Positions 1 through 10,145 of a DNA stretch of 64,000 nucleotides are shown in pieces. This DNA is from Helicobacter sp. 13S00401-1 (GTDB lineage Bacteria > Campylobacterota > Campylobacteria > Campylobacterales > Helicobacteraceae), in assembly GCF_002272925.1 (NCBI RefSeq), contig NZ_MLAR01000003.1, positions 117,040 to 181,039 of the forward strand. The letters run 5' to 3'. The notes under the pieces are model-generated. The model was not told the origin of the DNA and made no database searches. It was given only the letters and a program-made list of their open reading frames with translations. Within the stretch, counting starts at the first letter, position 1. Each line of letters starts with the position of its first letter. Position numbers and translations under genes: made by a program.

Positions 1-105
1 TACGCTTGCATACATTCTGTGACTTCCACCTAATACCTTAATACACATTACTTCTTTAGCACCACTATTATCAGCAACACTTAGTCTTGTAAAACTCTGT
101 ATCAT
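1..105 (-). CDS. rplN: 50S ribosomal protein L14, N-terminal part (cut by window edge)
   Basis: The first 35 codons read [20 protein letters not shown] and onward, which is the highly conserved N-terminus of L14, a 23S rRNA-binding protein at the subunit interface. The ATG at 105 overlaps the rpsQ stop as ATGA, so it is translationally coupled and is the next gene of the S10/spc ribosomal cluster. The rest of the gene lies left of the window. Confidence 0.93.
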   Translation of the reverse strand, partial: MIQSFTRLSVADNSGAKEVMCIKVLGGSHRMYASV

Positions 106-368
106 TCACCCACTCCTACAACAACTACATCTTTTAATTTAAAAGACTTACTTTTTGAAATAGGTCTGCATTCAATAGCAGTTACAACATCACCAACTCT
201 AGACTTGTTTTCTTCATCATGAATTATGTATTTTCTAAATCTTTTAACGATCTTTCTATACTTTGGATGCACAACCCTTCTTTCCACAAGTACCACTGCA
301 CTTTTATCACCAGCGATACTAACTACTCTACCTTGTATGACCCTCTTGTGGGCTTGTTTTTCACTCAC
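102..368 (-). CDS. rpsQ: 30S ribosomal protein S17
   Basis: An 88-residue basic protein with the S17 pattern ([20 protein letters not shown], then [19 protein letters not shown]). S17 binds the 5' domain of 16S rRNA early in 30S assembly. The start is GTG at 368, overlapping the rpmC stop by one base (TAGTG), so the pair is coupled. The end overlaps rplN by four bases. Length and position between rpmC and rplN are normal for the family. Confidence 0.95.
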   Translation of the reverse strand: MSEKQAHKRVIQGRVVSIAGDKSAVVLVERRVVHPKYRKIVKRFRKYIIHDEENKSRVGDVVTAIECRPISKSKSFKLKDVVVVGVGE

Positions 369-586
369 TAGCTATCCTTTTTCTCTGTATCAGACACAGT
401 TTCTTTTAATAAGTTTAGTGCTGTATAAATTTTAGCTATATCTTTTTTTACTATAGATATCTCGTGTGACTTTGTAAGTTGCATAGTCTTAAGTTTGATT
501 CTAAGAGTAAAAAGCTCTCCTTTTTTTTCCTTCAAAAGCTCATTTAATTCATTCAAGCTCTTATTTTTTAGATCAATAAATTTCAT
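368..586 (-). CDS. rpmC: 50S ribosomal protein L29
   Basis: A short helical protein with the L29 core ([20 protein letters not shown], later [24 protein letters not shown]). L29 sits near the peptide exit tunnel. An ORF extends up to 607, but family comparison and a GAG seven bases upstream favour the ATG at 586, giving 72 residues. The start lies inside the end of rplP (about 14 bases overlap), typical of tightly coupled ribosomal genes. The C-terminus ([15 protein letters not shown]) is slightly longer than the usual L29. Confidence 0.92.
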   Translation of the reverse strand: MKFIDLKNKSLNELNELLKEKKGELFTLRIKLKTMQLTKSHEISIVKKDIAKIYTALNLLKETVSDTEKKDS

Positions 587-998
587 TTTCATTCTCGCTA
601 GTAACAATCTTAGTTTTAAAAGGTAATTTACTTTGAGCTAAAGCTAAAGCTTCTCTCGCAGTAGCCTCATCTATACCCAACATTTCATATATGATTCTAC
701 CTGGTTGGATATTCATAACCCACTTATCAACACTTCCTTTACCTTTACCCATACGAGTTTCTAAAGGTTTAGCAGTTAAAGGTTTATCTGGGAAAACTCT
801 AATCCAAACTTTTCCAGCCCTTTTTGTGTGTCTAGTCATAGCAACCCTAGCAGATTCTATCTGCCTTGAATCTATTCTTCCATGCTCTAGTGCTTTTATA
901 CCAATATTTCCAAATGCAAGGCTAAAACCGCGATAAGTAAGGCCACGGTTTCTACCCTTCATTTGCTTTCTGAATTTGCTTCGTTTTGGCATCAACAT
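573..998 (-). CDS. rplP: 50S ribosomal protein L16
   Basis: 141 residues beginning [19 protein letters not shown], the canonical L16 start, and carrying the conserved [12 protein letters not shown] segment near residues 83-95. L16 organises the A-site region of the 50S subunit. It begins two bases after rpsC ends. Its C-terminal acidic tail (TSENENEIY) overlaps the start of rpmC. Confidence 0.96.
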   Translation of the reverse strand: MLMPKRSKFRKQMKGRNRGLTYRGFSLAFGNIGIKALEHGRIDSRQIESARVAMTRHTKRAGKVWIRVFPDKPLTAKPLETRMGKGKGSVDKWVMNIQPGRIIYEMLGIDEATAREALALAQSKLPFKTKIVTSENENEIY

Positions 999-1000
999 AG

Positions 1001-1699
1001 TTATTGTCTCCCTTTCCTAGCTCTTGCTCTTCCATCTTGTTCTTCAGCTTCTTTTTCTACATGCAAGCCTTTTTGAAGAACCTCACCTTTAAATATCCAT
1101 ACTTTTATACCTATGATTCCATAAGTAGTGGCAGCCTCAGCAAAGCCATAATCTATCTTAGCTCTAAGAGTATGTAAAGGAACTCTTCCTTCCATATACC
1201 ACTCAGTTCTTGCCATCTCAGCTCCAGCTAATCTTCCAGAAACCTTTACTTTTATACCTTTAGCACCATTTTTCATAGCAGCTTGCATAACTTTTTTCAT
1301 AGCCCTTCTAAAAGCTACACGCTTTTCAAGTTGAGTTGCTATATTTTCTGCTGCAAGTTGTGAGTTAGCTTGTGCTCTTTTAACTTCTTTAATATTAATA
1401 GCAACATCTTTATCCACTATCTTTTTAAGAGTTTCTTTAACTTCTTCTATAGCAGCACCTTTCTTACCTATGATAAGACCTGGCTTTGCTGCTACAACAG
1501 TGACTCTAAGTTTTGAAGCTGCTCTTTCTATGATAATCTCACTAATACCAGCATAGTAAAGTTCTTTTTTTAGGAATTTTCTAATAGCGTGGTCTTCTCC
1601 TATATTTGTAGGAGTTTTTCTACTATTTGGAAACCATCTAGAGGCCCAATTTCTATTTATACCTAATCTTAGCCCTATTGGATTAACTTTTTGACCCAT
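1001..1699 (-). CDS. rpsC: 30S ribosomal protein S3
   Basis: 232 residues starting [20 protein letters not shown], diagnostic of S3. A KH-type segment ([20 protein letters not shown], about residues 68-87) is followed by the S3 C-terminal domain with [21 protein letters not shown]3 lines the mRNA entry channel. The ATG directly follows the rplV stop (TAGATG). The length is normal. Confidence 0.97.
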   Translation of the reverse strand: MGQKVNPIGLRLGINRNWASRWFPNSRKTPTNIGEDHAIRKFLKKELYYAGISEIIIERAASKLRVTVVAAKPGLIIGKKGAAIEEVKETLKKIVDKDVAINIKEVKRAQANSQLAAENIATQLEKRVAFRRAMKKVMQAAMKNGAKGIKVKVSGRLAGAEMARTEWYMEGRVPLHTLRAKIDYGFAEAATTYGIIGIKVWIFKGEVLQKGLHVEKEAEEQDGRARARKGRQ

Positions 1700-2065
1700 C
1701 TACTTAACCTCGCCTTTACTTTTTTTGCTAGATTTTTTCTCTTTTACTTCATCCACTTCAACAAAAATATGTGCCATAGGTTTTCTGATAGGAGTTGCTC
1801 TTCCTCTAGCGCGTGGCATAAAACGACGCAAAACTGGGCCTGCATCAACTCTGCAAGAGATAACATGCACGCTGCTTGCTTCAAATCCACCATTTGCAAC
1901 AGCTGATGCTATAGTTTTATAAATTAGTTTTGCAGCCTTATTAGGAGTAAACTCTAGGCTTGCAAGCGCTAACTCTGCATTCATGCCTTGAACTTCTCTA
2001 GCTATAAGTCTTGCTTTAGTAGGCGATAATCTAGTGTATTTTAATGTTGCAGTACTCATTCTCAC
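1700..2065 (-). CDS. rplV: 50S ribosomal protein L22
   Basis: 121 residues. The start [25 protein letters not shown] matches L22, and the beta-hairpin motif [17 protein letters not shown] (about residues 83-99) is the part that reaches into the exit tunnel. A lysine/serine-rich tail ([14 protein letters not shown]) extends the C-terminus. It lies four bases after rpsS and is immediately followed by rpsC. Confidence 0.96.
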   Translation of the reverse strand: MRMSTATLKYTRLSPTKARLIAREVQGMNAELALASLEFTPNKAAKLIYKTIASAVANGGFEASSVHVISCRVDAGPVLRRFMPRARGRATPIRKPMAHIFVEVDEVKEKKSSKKSKGEVK

Positions 2066-2069
2066 CTAC

Positions 2070-2351
2070 CTACTTTCCAATTTTCTTTTGGACACTACCC
2101 TTGTGTCCTTTGAAAGTTCTAGTAGGAGCAAACTCACCAAGTTTATAACCTACATGATTTTCAGTTACATAAACTGGGATAAATGCTCTTCCATTATGAA
2201 CGCTAAATGTTAATCCTATCATCTCAGGCAAGATAGTGCTTCTTCTTGACCATGTTTTGATAGGTTTATTATCTTTTGTCTCTTTTGCTTTGACTGCTTT
2301 CTTTTCTAAGTGGGCATCTACAAAAGGACCTTTTTTAATTGACCTTGCCAT
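2070..2351 (-). CDS. rpsS: 30S ribosomal protein S19
   Basis: 93 residues, [18 protein letters not shown] and onward, then [20 protein letters not shown] and [14 protein letters not shown], all S19 hallmarks. S19 binds the 16S rRNA head with S13. Nine bases separate it from rplB upstream and four from rplV downstream. Size is normal. Confidence 0.97.
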   Translation of the reverse strand: MARSIKKGPFVDAHLEKKAVKAKETKDNKPIKTWSRRSTILPEMIGLTFSVHNGRAFIPVYVTENHVGYKLGEFAPTRTFKGHKGSVQKKIGK

Positions 2352-2360
2352 TTACAATCC

Positions 2361-3188
2361 TTACTTTTTCTTTCTTGAAATAATTAGCTTATCGCTAGCT
2401 TTTTTGCGTCTTGTCTTAAATCCTTTTGCAGGAGTTCCCCAAGGAGAAACTGGATGTCCACTAGAACCAGTCTTACCTTCACCACCACCGTGAGGGTGAT
2501 CTACTGGGTTCATGGCGCTACCTCTAGTTTGAGGCCTTACACCTAGATGTCTATTTCTTCCTGCTTTACCTATAGAAATGTTTGCGAAGTCTTCATTCCC
2601 AACAACACCAATAGTAGCCATGCACTCTTCTAAGATGTATCTCATCTCACCGCTAGGCATTCTTAAGATGATATATTTTCCTTCACGACCCATTATCTGT
2701 GCGCTTGCTCCTGCACTTCTAGCTATGCTTCCGCCTGCTCCTGGGTGAAGTTCTATATTATGAACTATAGTTCCTATAGGTATATTTTTAAGCTTCATAG
2801 CAAAACCACTTTTTATGTCTAAGCCACTTTCAGCTGAGATTATAGTATCACCTAGTTTATTGCCACTTGGCATGATGATATAACGCTTATCACCATCTTT
2901 ATAGCTAACTAAAGCTATACGGCAGTTTCTATATGGATCGTATTCAACAGAAACTATCTTACCTTCGATGTTGAACTTATTTCTTTTAAAATCTATGATT
3001 CTATAAAGTTTTTTAGCTCCACCTTCTTTATGGCGACTAGTTATTCTTCCGTTGTTATTCCTTCCAGCACTAACTGGTAGCTTTACTAGTAAGCTTCTAA
3101 CGCTTGGCTTTGCAGTTATGTCTTTTGAGCTAAGGTTGCTCATAAACCTTCTGCTAGGTGTATATGGTTTATATGTTTTTACAGCCAT
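2361..3188 (-). CDS. rplB: 50S ribosomal protein L2
   Basis: 275 residues with the L2 RNA-binding domain, the translation-type beta-barrel, and the C-terminal [18 protein letters not shown] segment (about residues 223-240) close to the peptidyl-transferase centre. L2 is needed for subunit association and peptidyl transfer. It follows rplW by 12 bases and precedes rpsS by nine. Full length with no anomalies. Confidence 0.97.
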   Translation of the reverse strand: MAVKTYKPYTPSRRFMSNLSSKDITAKPSVRSLLVKLPVSAGRNNNGRITSRHKEGGAKKLYRIIDFKRNKFNIEGKIVSVEYDPYRNCRIALVSYKDGDKRYIIMPSGNKLGDTIISAESGLDIKSGFAMKLKNIPIGTIVHNIELHPGAGGSIARSAGASAQIMGREGKYIILRMPSGEMRYILEECMATIGVVGNEDFANISIGKAGRNRHLGVRPQTRGSAMNPVDHPHGGGEGKTGSSGHPVSPWGTPAKGFKTRRKKASDKLIISRKKK

Positions 3189-3200
3189 ACTCTTCTCTCC

Positions 3201-3497
3201 TTACACTGAAAGCGAATCAATGTTCGCACCTTCTGGAATCTTCACATAGAACTTTTTAAAGTTAGCTCTAGTTCCCATTGCCTGCTTGCCATCTTTTGAC
3301 TTAACTCTTTTTGATTTACCATCTTGTCTTAGAGAGTTAATCCTCAAAGGTGTAAAGCCAAAATAGTCTTTAAAAATTTCTTTTAACTTATTTTTTGTCA
3401 CACGAGTAGAAGTTTGAACTACTATCACTCCACTTTCTTGTAAGTTTAATGATTTCTCTGTGTATAAAATAGTTTTTATATCAGTAATATCTGCCAT
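3201..3497 (-). CDS. rplW: 50S ribosomal protein L23
   Basis: 98 residues. The pattern [17 protein letters not shown], then the loop [18 protein letters not shown], fits L23, which lies at the exit tunnel and is a docking site for trigger factor and SRP. It is preceded by rplD with a three-base gap and followed by rplB after 12 bases, the standard S10-operon order. Sequence is less conserved than its neighbours, as is usual for L23. Confidence 0.94.
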   Translation of the reverse strand: MADITDIKTILYTEKSLNLQESGVIVVQTSTRVTKNKLKEIFKDYFGFTPLRINSLRQDGKSKRVKSKDGKQAMGTRANFKKFYVKIPEGANIDSLSV

Positions 3498-3500
3498 ATA

Positions 3501-4115
3501 TTAATCCTTTTTCACTATCTCGTCGAATGCAGCTTGTTCAAATACAACAGATCTAAAATACGCAATGAGATAAGCATTAAGCGAATTAAGCTCTACAGGG
3601 TAACATTGACTAATGTTTCTGTAAGCTAAAAATGTAGATTCACTCATATCTTTCAAAACAAGTAAAGTAGTTCTCTCGCCTAGTCTATTAACTATCTTAT
3701 AAGCATCTTTTGTCTTACCACTATCCACGCTAAGGCTAGGTTTGATATACAACTTGCCTTCGTTTGCTTTTTGGTTTAAAGCGTACTCAAGTGCTAACTT
3801 TTTTTGTTTTCTATTGATTTTAATATCATAGTTTTTATTATTGCTTGGTCCATGACTTACACCACCACCTACAAATATAGGAGAAGTGATACTTCCAGCC
3901 CTTGCTCTACCGCCACCTTTTTGTGCCCATGGTTTTTTACCACCACCACTTACATTGCCTCTAGTCTTAGCTGATGCATTATTGCTTCTGCAACTGGCCA
4001 AATACGACTTTATATACAAATACAAATTGTGTTCATTTATATCTGTATAATGGGCTGGCAACTCTACTTCACTAACTTTTGCTAGTCCATCATCTAATAT
4101 AATTGCTTTACTCAT
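3501..4115 (-). CDS. rplD: 50S ribosomal protein L4
   Basis: 204 residues. The extended loop with TRGNVSGGGKKPWAQKGGGR (about residues 51-70) followed by ARAGSITSPIFVGGGVSHGP is typical of L4 and reaches into the exit tunnel. In E. coli L4 represses its own S10 operon by binding the leader. The S10 leader here is only about 40 bases by the promoter I infer, so E. coli-type control is doubtful. Confidence 0.96.
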   Translation of the reverse strand: MSKAIILDDGLAKVSEVELPAHYTDINEHNLYLYIKSYLASCRSNNASAKTRGNVSGGGKKPWAQKGGGRARAGSITSPIFVGGGVSHGPSNNKNYDIKINRKQKKLALEYALNQKANEGKLYIKPSLSVDSGKTKDAYKIVNRLGERTTLLVLKDMSESTFLAYRNISQCYPVELNSLNAYLIAYFRSVVFEQAAFDEIVKKD

Positions 4116-4128
4116 CTCTTACCTTTGC

Positions 4129-4701
4129 CTATAAAATACTTATTTTTCCATATGCACTGTTAAAACCTGGAACTGAACCTTTTAATACTAAGATACTACT
4201 ATCTTTATCAAAAGAGATAATTTGGCTTTTAACGCTTACTAATTCGTTTCCATACTGACCAGCCATTTTTTTGCCTTTTTGAACACGACCTGGCCATTCT
4301 CTATTTCCTATAGAACCTGGGCGTCTATGGAATCTACTTCCGTGACCTCCTGGACCACCTTGAAAGTTCCATCTTTTCATAACACCACTAAAACCTCTAC
4401 CTTTTGTATTAAAAGATACTTTTAGTGCTTTACCGTTTTGAAGCGCTTCTAAGTCTAGGTTACCAGCTTCAGTATTAGCAACTTTTAAAGTAGCAAATGC
4501 ATTAAACTCTTTGCTTAAGTTGTACTTTTTTTGCTGACCTTCTATGACTTTGTTCATATGTTTGCCTTTTGGGTAAGCAACAAGCGCCTTGCTGTCTTTT
4601 ACGCTGCAAACTTTAGTATTTAGAACCTTTAGTAAAGTCACTGCCTCACTAGGAGTGCTTATAGTTCTACTCATTCCAATTTTTTGTACTATAAATTCCA
4701 T
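4129..4701 (-). CDS. rplC: 50S ribosomal protein L3
   Basis: 190 residues beginning [15 protein letters not shown]. It has the conserved [20 protein letters not shown] block (about residues 109-128, including the glutamine that PrmB methylates in many bacteria) followed by the [15 protein letters not shown] stretch. L3 nucleates 50S assembly near the peptidyl-transferase centre. It follows rpsJ by 12 bases. Confidence 0.96.
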   Translation of the reverse strand: MEFIVQKIGMSRTISTPSEAVTLLKVLNTKVCSVKDSKALVAYPKGKHMNKVIEGQQKKYNLSKEFNAFATLKVANTEAGNLDLEALQNGKALKVSFNTKGRGFSGVMKRWNFQGGPGGHGSRFHRRPGSIGNREWPGRVQKGKKMAGQYGNELVSVKSQIISFDKDSSILVLKGSVPGFNSAYGKISIL

Positions 4702-4713
4702 CGCTTCTAACCT

Positions 4714-5022
4714 CTACTTTAAAGTCATAACTTCTACGTCTACTTCAGGGGCTAAATCAAGCTTCATCAGACTTTCCACTGTGTTTGGAGTAGCAGACAT
4801 AATGTCTATTATTCGACTGTGTTTTCTTATCTCAAACTGTTCTCTAGAATCTTTATTAACGTGAGGTGAGCGTATTACAGTGTAGCGTCTTTTGCGTGTA
4901 GGCAATGGCACTGGTCCTATTATCTCAGAACCTGTACGTTTAACAGCATTAACTATAGAAGATACTGATCTATCCAGCACTCTATGGTCATAGGCTCTAA
5001 GCTTAAGTCTAATCTTTTCCAT
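4714..5022 (-). CDS. rpsJ: 30S ribosomal protein S10, first gene of the S10 operon
   Basis: 102 residues from the ATG at 5022: [20 protein letters not shown], the classic S10 start. An in-frame ATG at 5046 would add eight residues, but AAGGAC lies five bases upstream of the 5022 codon and the family begins here. S10 sits in the 30S head and also forms the NusB/NusE antitermination complex. It is the promoter-proximal gene of a co-directional run rpsJ-rplC-rplD-rplW-rplB-rpsS-rplV-rpsC-rplP-rpmC-rpsQ-rplN. Confidence 0.96.
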   Translation of the reverse strand: MEKIRLKLRAYDHRVLDRSVSSIVNAVKRTGSEIIGPVPLPTRKRRYTVIRSPHVNKDSREQFEIRKHSRIIDIMSATPNTVESLMKLDLAPEVDVEVMTLK

Positions 5023-5070
5023 ATATGTCCTTATGAATTTATGCAAAGTTTTGCGTTTTGTAAAGACGTT

Positions 5071-5100
5071 ATTCTACTTCAAAGCCTAAGACTTAGTCAA
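5071..5100 (-). promoter_or_regulatory. Probable housekeeping sigma promoter of the S10 operon
   Basis: Read on the minus strand, TTGACT (5100-5095), an 18-base spacer and TAGAAT (5076-5071) form a good -35/-10 pair. Initiation near 5064 would leave a leader of about 40 bases before rpsJ. A -35 this close to consensus is unusual in this group, where -35 boxes are generally weak, and fits a strong ribosomal promoter. Confidence 0.6.
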
Positions 5101-5325
5101 GTAAAATGTTAAAATATTTCCTTGTATAAAGGACAATATTTACTAGATTCCAAACTTTCAAAAACTCTTGGAAAGTATCCATTTTATGAAGGCATAAGAT
5201 GTTGAAAAATAAAATCTAAAAGATTATAATCACATCCACTTTTACTAAATATTTTTATATATTTTAAGCCGCTTAGTTTTTTAAAAACTCAAACTATAAA
5301 ATACTTCAAAAAGGTTACTTACAAA

Positions 5326-6195
5326 TTGGAAAAAGATGAAAGAGTAAAACTAGCAGATGTTGTCTCAGAGATAGATGACCAAAAGGTATTTTTAGAGTTT
5401 ATATCAAAAATAGACACCATAAAAGAAGCTTGGCAGATAGAAGAGATCTATGATAAAGAAAAGCTAAGATTTAAAGCTTATATGGAATCTAAAAATGAAG
5501 AACTTCAAAATAAAGAAGAAGAACTAAAGCTAATAACTAAAGACATATTAGAAGCTAACACCTTATTAAAAGATGCTCATAATGAGCTAAACCTACTTAG
5601 GATGCAACTTGCAGACTTGCAAAGTAAGACTAGGATTTATAAGGCTAAACTTGAAAAAGAGAGTATGGATGAGGGCTTTGAATCTAGCCTTGCAGATAAA
5701 GATATCTTAGATATAGAATCTTTTTTCAAAGAGTTTACTCCTCTAGAGATAGTTAATGTACACATTAAAAATGGCAACACAGCAAGGGCAAGAGTAGCTC
5801 AAAAAGTCTATCCTCCTGAACTTTATAGCTATTATAAAAAAGGCATAGTTAAACTTATAAATCTAAAAGATAAGGTCTTAGAGTTAGAACTAACTAACTC
5901 TAAACTTGAAGTTGAGCTTAAAAACTTATACATGGAAGATACTTATAAAGAAAATATCTTAAACAAACTAAGCAAAGACTGCCCACAAGAAGATTCTATG
6001 CTTATTGCACCAAATATAGAGCTACTAAACGAAGTTAAAAATAGGGAAGAAGAAGAGAGTATAAATCTAAGCGATATAGATTCTAACATAGAAGCCATAC
6101 AAGACATAAGCATAGTAGCAGCTGAAGAAAATATAGAGATACTAAGAAAAAAAGAAGCCTTAGAAAAAATCTTTACTGAGCTAAATCAAAAATAG
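5326..6195 (+). CDS. Coiled-coil cytoplasmic protein of unknown function
   Basis: 289 residues, no signal peptide and no membrane segment. The start appears to be TTG at 5326, with AAAAGG about 11 bases upstream; the next in-frame ATG is codon 53. Residues 55-120 (MESKNEELQNKEEELKLITK, then LLKDAHNELNLLRMQLADLQ) and about 180-205 are charged heptad-rich coiled coil. A less repetitive region around residues 125-175 contains FFKEFTPLEIVNVHIKNGN. The C-terminus is acidic. A -10-like TATAAA lies near 5295. It is divergent from the ribosomal operon and followed after about 90 bases by a chemotaxis gene. I do not recognise the family; a structural or scaffold role is only a guess. Confidence 0.75.
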   Translation: MEKDERVKLADVVSEIDDQKVFLEFISKIDTIKEAWQIEEIYDKEKLRFKAYMESKNEELQNKEEELKLITKDILEANTLLKDAHNELNLLRMQLADLQSKTRIYKAKLEKESMDEGFESSLADKDILDIESFFKEFTPLEIVNVHIKNGNTARARVAQKVYPPELYSYYKKGIVKLINLKDKVLELELTNSKLEVELKNLYMEDTYKENILNKLSKDCPQEDSMLIAPNIELLNEVKNREEEESINLSDIDSNIEAIQDISIVAAEENIEILRKKEALEKIFTELNQK

Positions 6196-6286
6196 TTTAA
6201 AAATATAACTCTTAAGCTTGTGCTTATAAAACTCATTCTAAATTAAAGAATCTAATTACCAAACAGTAAAGTTTTAATTAGATTTT

Positions 6287-7537
6287 ATGCATTTTCTAAG
6301 CACTTTGCATATAATCAATATTGCATTAATTTTTTTATCCTATTTTTACTTTATATCAAAAGAAAAACTTTACTTAACAAAAGGCTTATACATGAATATT
6401 AGGTCACTTTATCAAAGAATGAGATTTATACACATAGTTGGAATCATAGTTTTAGTGATTAATGGCTACTTTTTTACAGATAACATCATAGGAGAAATAG
6501 TCCAGTATATAGGGGCATTTTTACTACTTGTGCATGACTTAGATGAGAATAAATGGGGCACAAAGATGTCAAAGACTATATCATCAGAGCTAGGAAACTT
6601 AAAACTTGATAGAAAGATTAACGCTGATACTAGATGGAGTGAAGAAGTAAGGATGGTCTTACATCATATAGAAGAGTTTAAAAACAGTCTTAATGGAACC
6701 ATAAGTCTAGTAAAAACTAGTATTAATAATGGCACATCCCTTGCTAACAGACTAGGTAGTATCTCAGAATCAGCCAGCGAGTTAACAAAGCAAGAAGAAG
6801 CTATCATGCAAAAGATTTCTACTAGCACTACCCAATCTCAAAAAAGTTTAGAAAGATTTGTAAAAGGCGTCCAAGAAAATAAAGCTAGAAATGAAACCAT
6901 GCTTCAAGACTTTAAAACTTTAGAAGATGCTATGAGCTCTTTAAGGGCACATACAAAAGAAACTTATGACCTTGATGAAGAAGTTATAACTAATCTTGCT
7001 GAGCTAAACAAAAAAGCAGATGGCATAAAAGAGATTCTTACTATCATCCATCAAATAGTAAAACAAACCAATCTTTTAGCGCTAAATGCAGCCATAGAAG
7101 CAGCCAGGGCAGGAGAGCATGGTAGAGGTTTTGCCGTAGTTGCTGATGAGATAGGTAAACTTGCCCAAACCACACAAAGCAACCTAGGCGCTATTGATGG
7201 CAATATACAAGATATGATAGAAGGAGTAACTTCAAACTATCAAGCTATGAATGCTAATAGAAAAAGTCTAGGTGAAGTCTTAGAAAAAGCAAACACTGTT
7301 GGGGATAATATAACAAAGATAGATTCTAAGTTTCAAGAAAATATCAAGACTATACTTATCATATTAAGCGCTGCTGATAATATAAGCACTACTATAAAAG
7401 ATATAAATATCGAAGTAGAAGAAATTAAAACTGTTATCAATCACAACGTAAATAACTCACATAGCATACAAGATATAAGTCATATGATACAAACTAACTT
7501 TTTAGATCTAAAAAGGGATATACAAAAGTTTGTATAA
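6287..7537 (+). CDS. Methyl-accepting chemotaxis-type signalling protein without periplasmic domain
   Basis: 416 residues. The N-terminus has about three hydrophobic segments (near residues 4-24, 48-66 and 70-85) joined by very short loops, so there is no room for a periplasmic ligand domain. Residues about 180-330 form the long helical signalling domain, whose tip is [20 protein letters not shown] followed by [10 protein letters not shown], the part that contacts CheA/CheW. The protein presumably senses a membrane or cytoplasmic signal and feeds the flagellar switch. The ATG has no convincing ribosome-binding site; a later start at [10 protein letters not shown] is possible but would remove the first hydrophobic segment. 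No HAMP domain is obvious. Confidence 0.85.
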   Translation: MHFLSTLHIINIALIFLSYFYFISKEKLYLTKGLYMNIRSLYQRMRFIHIVGIIVLVINGYFFTDNIIGEIVQYIGAFLLLVHDLDENKWGTKMSKTISSELGNLKLDRKINADTRWSEEVRMVLHHIEEFKNSLNGTISLVKTSINNGTSLANRLGSISESASELTKQEEAIMQKISTSTTQSQKSLERFVKGVQENKARNETMLQDFKTLEDAMSSLRAHTKETYDLDEEVITNLAELNKKADGIKEILTIIHQIVKQTNLLALNAAIEAARAGEHGRGFAVVADEIGKLAQTTQSNLGAIDGNIQDMIEGVTSNYQAMNANRKSLGEVLEKANTVGDNITKIDSKFQENIKTILIILSAADNISTTIKDINIEVEEIKTVINHNVNNSHSIQDISHMIQTNFLDLKRDIQKFV

Positions 7538-7550
7538 AAACTTATAAGCC

Positions 7551-7577
7551 ACTGCCTTTAGTTATTAAAAAGGCAGT
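7551..7577. terminator. Hairpin between convergent genes (possible terminator)
   Basis: ACTGCCTTT (7551-7559) pairs perfectly with AAAGGCAGT (7569-7577) around a nine-base loop, just after the chemotaxis gene and facing recO. The plus-strand side lacks a clean T-run. The minus-strand side has TTATAAGTTTTTA a few bases away, so termination efficiency is uncertain. Confidence 0.4.
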
Positions 7578-7671
7578 AGCAAACACTAAGCCTTACAAAA
7601 AGAGTTATTAGCAACAACTCTTAAATAAAATCTTTTAAGCACTAAGTTATCACACCAATAAAAACTTTTTG

Positions 7672-8289
7672 TCAAATCCCAAAGAGCAAAGTTTTATAAA
7701 GCCCATTTATCTCATGCTCATCTAAATGCAGACAAGAGCCAGACTGAAGGTACTTAAAAAAATGCTTTTTTTGTAAGCTAAAAGACTTAGGCAAGCATTT
7801 AGTACAGGCTAGATTAAAGCCTTGTGTTAGTGCTACAACTTCACCTAAAGGCTCTTCACAAAGCACGCACTCGCTAGCATTAAAATCCCTTCCTTCATAG
7901 TTTAAAAGCTTAGCGTGCATCTGCAAGATAAGACTTTTTGCCTCCTGCTTTAAAAGAGCCTTTGCGCCAAACTCAAGTAAATCATAATAAAAGCTTGAAC
8001 ACTCACTTATATCTTCTAAATGGCGATTTAAAAGTCCTAAATAACGCTGCCACACATACATCTTTTCTAAGTCAAGCTCAAAGTTATGATTTAAATGCAT
8101 GATATTTCTAAGCTTAAGCATATGAAGAGAGTTTGATTCAACCTCAAAGTCTATCTTTCGCCCAACATACAAGATACTATGCCTTGCGCCATAGAATCTA
8201 TAAAGGGTTAGCATCTTATGTTTACTTAAGATTCTAACTATCAAATCCTCCCTAGTAGATTTTATGATAGCTAGGATATAGCCTTCCAT
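7672..8289 (-). CDS. recO: DNA recombination/repair protein RecO
   Basis: 205 residues with the short RecO layout of Campylobacterota. An OB-fold N-terminus (MEGYILAIIKSTREDLIVRI, about residues 1-75) is followed by a helical region and a zinc-type cysteine set CVLCEEPLGEVVALTQGF then ACTKCLPKS near residues 144-172. RecO works with RecR to load RecA on SSB-coated gaps. It sits 15 bases after glmS and is probably transcribed with it. Divergence from E. coli RecO is high, so the call rests on layout and N-terminal pattern. Confidence 0.82.
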   Translation of the reverse strand: MEGYILAIIKSTREDLIVRILSKHKMLTLYRFYGARHSILYVGRKIDFEVESNSLHMLKLRNIMHLNHNFELDLEKMYVWQRYLGLLNRHLEDISECSSFYYDLLEFGAKALLKQEAKSLILQMHAKLLNYEGRDFNASECVLCEEPLGEVVALTQGFNLACTKCLPKSFSLQKKHFFKYLQSGSCLHLDEHEINGLYKTLLFGI

Positions 8290-8304
8290 CTAGATTCTAA
8301 ATCC

Positions 8305-10092
8305 TTACTCTACAGTTACACTTTTTGCGAGATTTCTTGGCATATCCACGTCATTACCCAGTCTTACAGCTATCTCTAAGGCCAAAAGTTGCAAACAAAC
8401 CATCATGGAAAAAAACTCCTCCATATAGCTTTTAAACTGAGGTATAAGCACTAAGTCATCAGCTAGCTCAAACTCTAGTGGACTTAAAGCACAGATAGTA
8501 GAATCTCTAGCTGCTAATTCTTCTACATTGCTTTTAACTTTGTCATAAAGTAGATTTTTTGGGATTAAGGCTAGGGTAAACAGTAAACTATCAGCTAGGG
8601 CTATAGGACCATGCTTCATTTCCCCACTTGGATATCCTTGGGCATGAAGATAGCTTATCTCTTTTAGTTTTAAGGCCCCTTCTAGTGCTAAAGGGTAAAA
8701 TACATCTCTTCCTATAAAAAAGAATCCATGTCCATGCAAGTAACGTTTACTTAGACGTTTTAACCTCTCGTGCATTTTAGATTCTACATGAGTTGCTTTT
8801 ATACAGCCTAGCATAGCTTTTATCTCACTTTTTAGTCCTTTTTTATCTATATTTCCTTTCTTTAAGCCTAGATAAACACTTAGCATCCAAAGCACCATAA
8901 CTTGAGTTGCAAAGGCCTTAGTGCTTGCTACTCCTTTTTCTATGCCAGCCCTAGTTAAAAGACAAGCATCACTTAGCCTAACTATGGAGCTATTATCAAC
9001 ATTACATATACTTAGAGTTTTAAGCCCTTTATCCTTAGCTAGCTTTAAAGCCTCTAAGGTATCAGCTGTTTCGCCACTTTGACTTATGACTACAAAAAGC
9101 TCATTTTTACACACTATAGGCTTTGCGTACCTAAACTCACTTGCTATCTCTGTGCTTGCTTTAATCCTAGCTTTACGCTCTATTAAGTACTGGCCAACTA
9201 AGCCTGCATGATAACTAGTCCCACAAGCACATATCCTTATAGAATCTATGCCTTCTAGCAACTTAGAATCTATCTCTTCTAGATTGATGCTATCTTCACC
9301 AACTCTCCCAAGCATGCACTCTAGCAGTACTTTTTCTTGCTCATAAATCTCTTTTTCCATATAGAATCTAAAGCCTTCTTTTTGCGAGCTTTCTTTGCTT
9401 CCACTTAAGGGTTTTATATCTTTTAAGCTTCCAAACCCACCAAGCTTCATCTCTCCTATATCACCATCTTGTAAGTAAACAACTCTATCTACCTTGCCTA
9501 TAAGAGGAGAATCTGAACTTGCAAAGTAGATATCATCCTCCCTGCCCTCACCTATGACTAAAGGGCTTGCATTTTTTGCATAAAAAATAGAATCTGGACT
9601 AGCCTTAGTTATAAGTAGTATGGCATAAGCTCCTTTTAACTCTTTTATAGTTTTGATAAAAGCTACCATAGGGTCATGAAGCTTTAAGTTTTCTTCAAAA
9701 AGATGCACTATAACTTCAGTGTCAGTTTGACTTACAAAGCCATGTCCTTTTTTTATCAAGTCTTCTTTTAGTTCAGCGTAGTTTTCTATGATGCCATTAT
9801 GAACGACGTTACTAAAGCCTGCTGTGTGGGGGTGGGCGTTAAGCTCTGTAGGTTTTCCGTGTGTTGCCCATCTTGTATGGCCTATGGCAACTCCAAAGCC
9901 CTCTGAGTGAAAGTCTTTAGCTTTTTGTTCTAGATTGCTAAGTTTTCCAACTGCTTTATAAACTATTAGCTCATTATCTTTAAGTACTGAAAGCCCGGCA
10001 CTATCATAGCCTCTATACTCAAGGTCTTTTAGGCCTTCTAAGATAATGCTTTTTTTTTCTTTATCGCCTATGTAGCCTATTATTCCACACAT
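8305..10092 (-). CDS. glmS: Glutamine-fructose-6-phosphate aminotransferase
   Basis: 595 residues. The N-terminal class II glutaminase domain starts MCGIIGYIG, with Cys2 the nucleophile after Met removal, and continues with [11 protein letters not shown] near residue 72. Two SIS isomerase domains follow, with [27 protein letters not shown] and the C-terminal [13 protein letters not shown]. It makes glucosamine-6-phosphate, the first committed step to UDP-GlcNAc for peptidoglycan and LPS. AAAGGATAAGA directly precedes the ATG. No glmS-ribozyme-like leader fits in the 53 bases upstream before the next gene. Probably transcribed with recO. Confidence 0.97.
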   Translation of the reverse strand: MCGIIGYIGDKEKKSIILEGLKDLEYRGYDSAGLSVLKDNELIVYKAVGKLSNLEQKAKDFHSEGFGVAIGHTRWATHGKPTELNAHPHTAGFSNVVHNGIIENYAELKEDLIKKGHGFVSQTDTEVIVHLFEENLKLHDPMVAFIKTIKELKGAYAILLITKASPDSIFYAKNASPLVIGEGREDDIYFASSDSPLIGKVDRVVYLQDGDIGEMKLGGFGSLKDIKPLSGSKESSQKEGFRFYMEKEIYEQEKVLLECMLGRVGEDSINLEEIDSKLLEGIDSIRICACGTSYHAGLVGQYLIERKARIKASTEIASEFRYAKPIVCKNELFVVISQSGETADTLEALKLAKDKGLKTLSICNVDNSSIVRLSDACLLTRAGIEKGVASTKAFATQVMVLWMLSVYLGLKKGNIDKKGLKSEIKAMLGCIKATHVESKMHERLKRLSKRYLHGHGFFFIGRDVFYPLALEGALKLKEISYLHAQGYPSGEMKHGPIALADSLLFTLALIPKNLLYDKVKSNVEELAARDSTICALSPLEFELADDLVLIPQFKSYMEEFFSMMVCLQLLALEIAVRLGNDVDMPRNLAKSVTVE

Positions 10093-10145
10093 TCTTATCC
10101 TTTATGTTGTAATAGTTTTTTTGATATTTTATCTTTTTATATCTT

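Noticed and set aside
10093..10145. Possible glmS ribozyme leader
   Set aside because: Only 53 bases separate glmS from the preceding gene and the conserved ribozyme core is not present.
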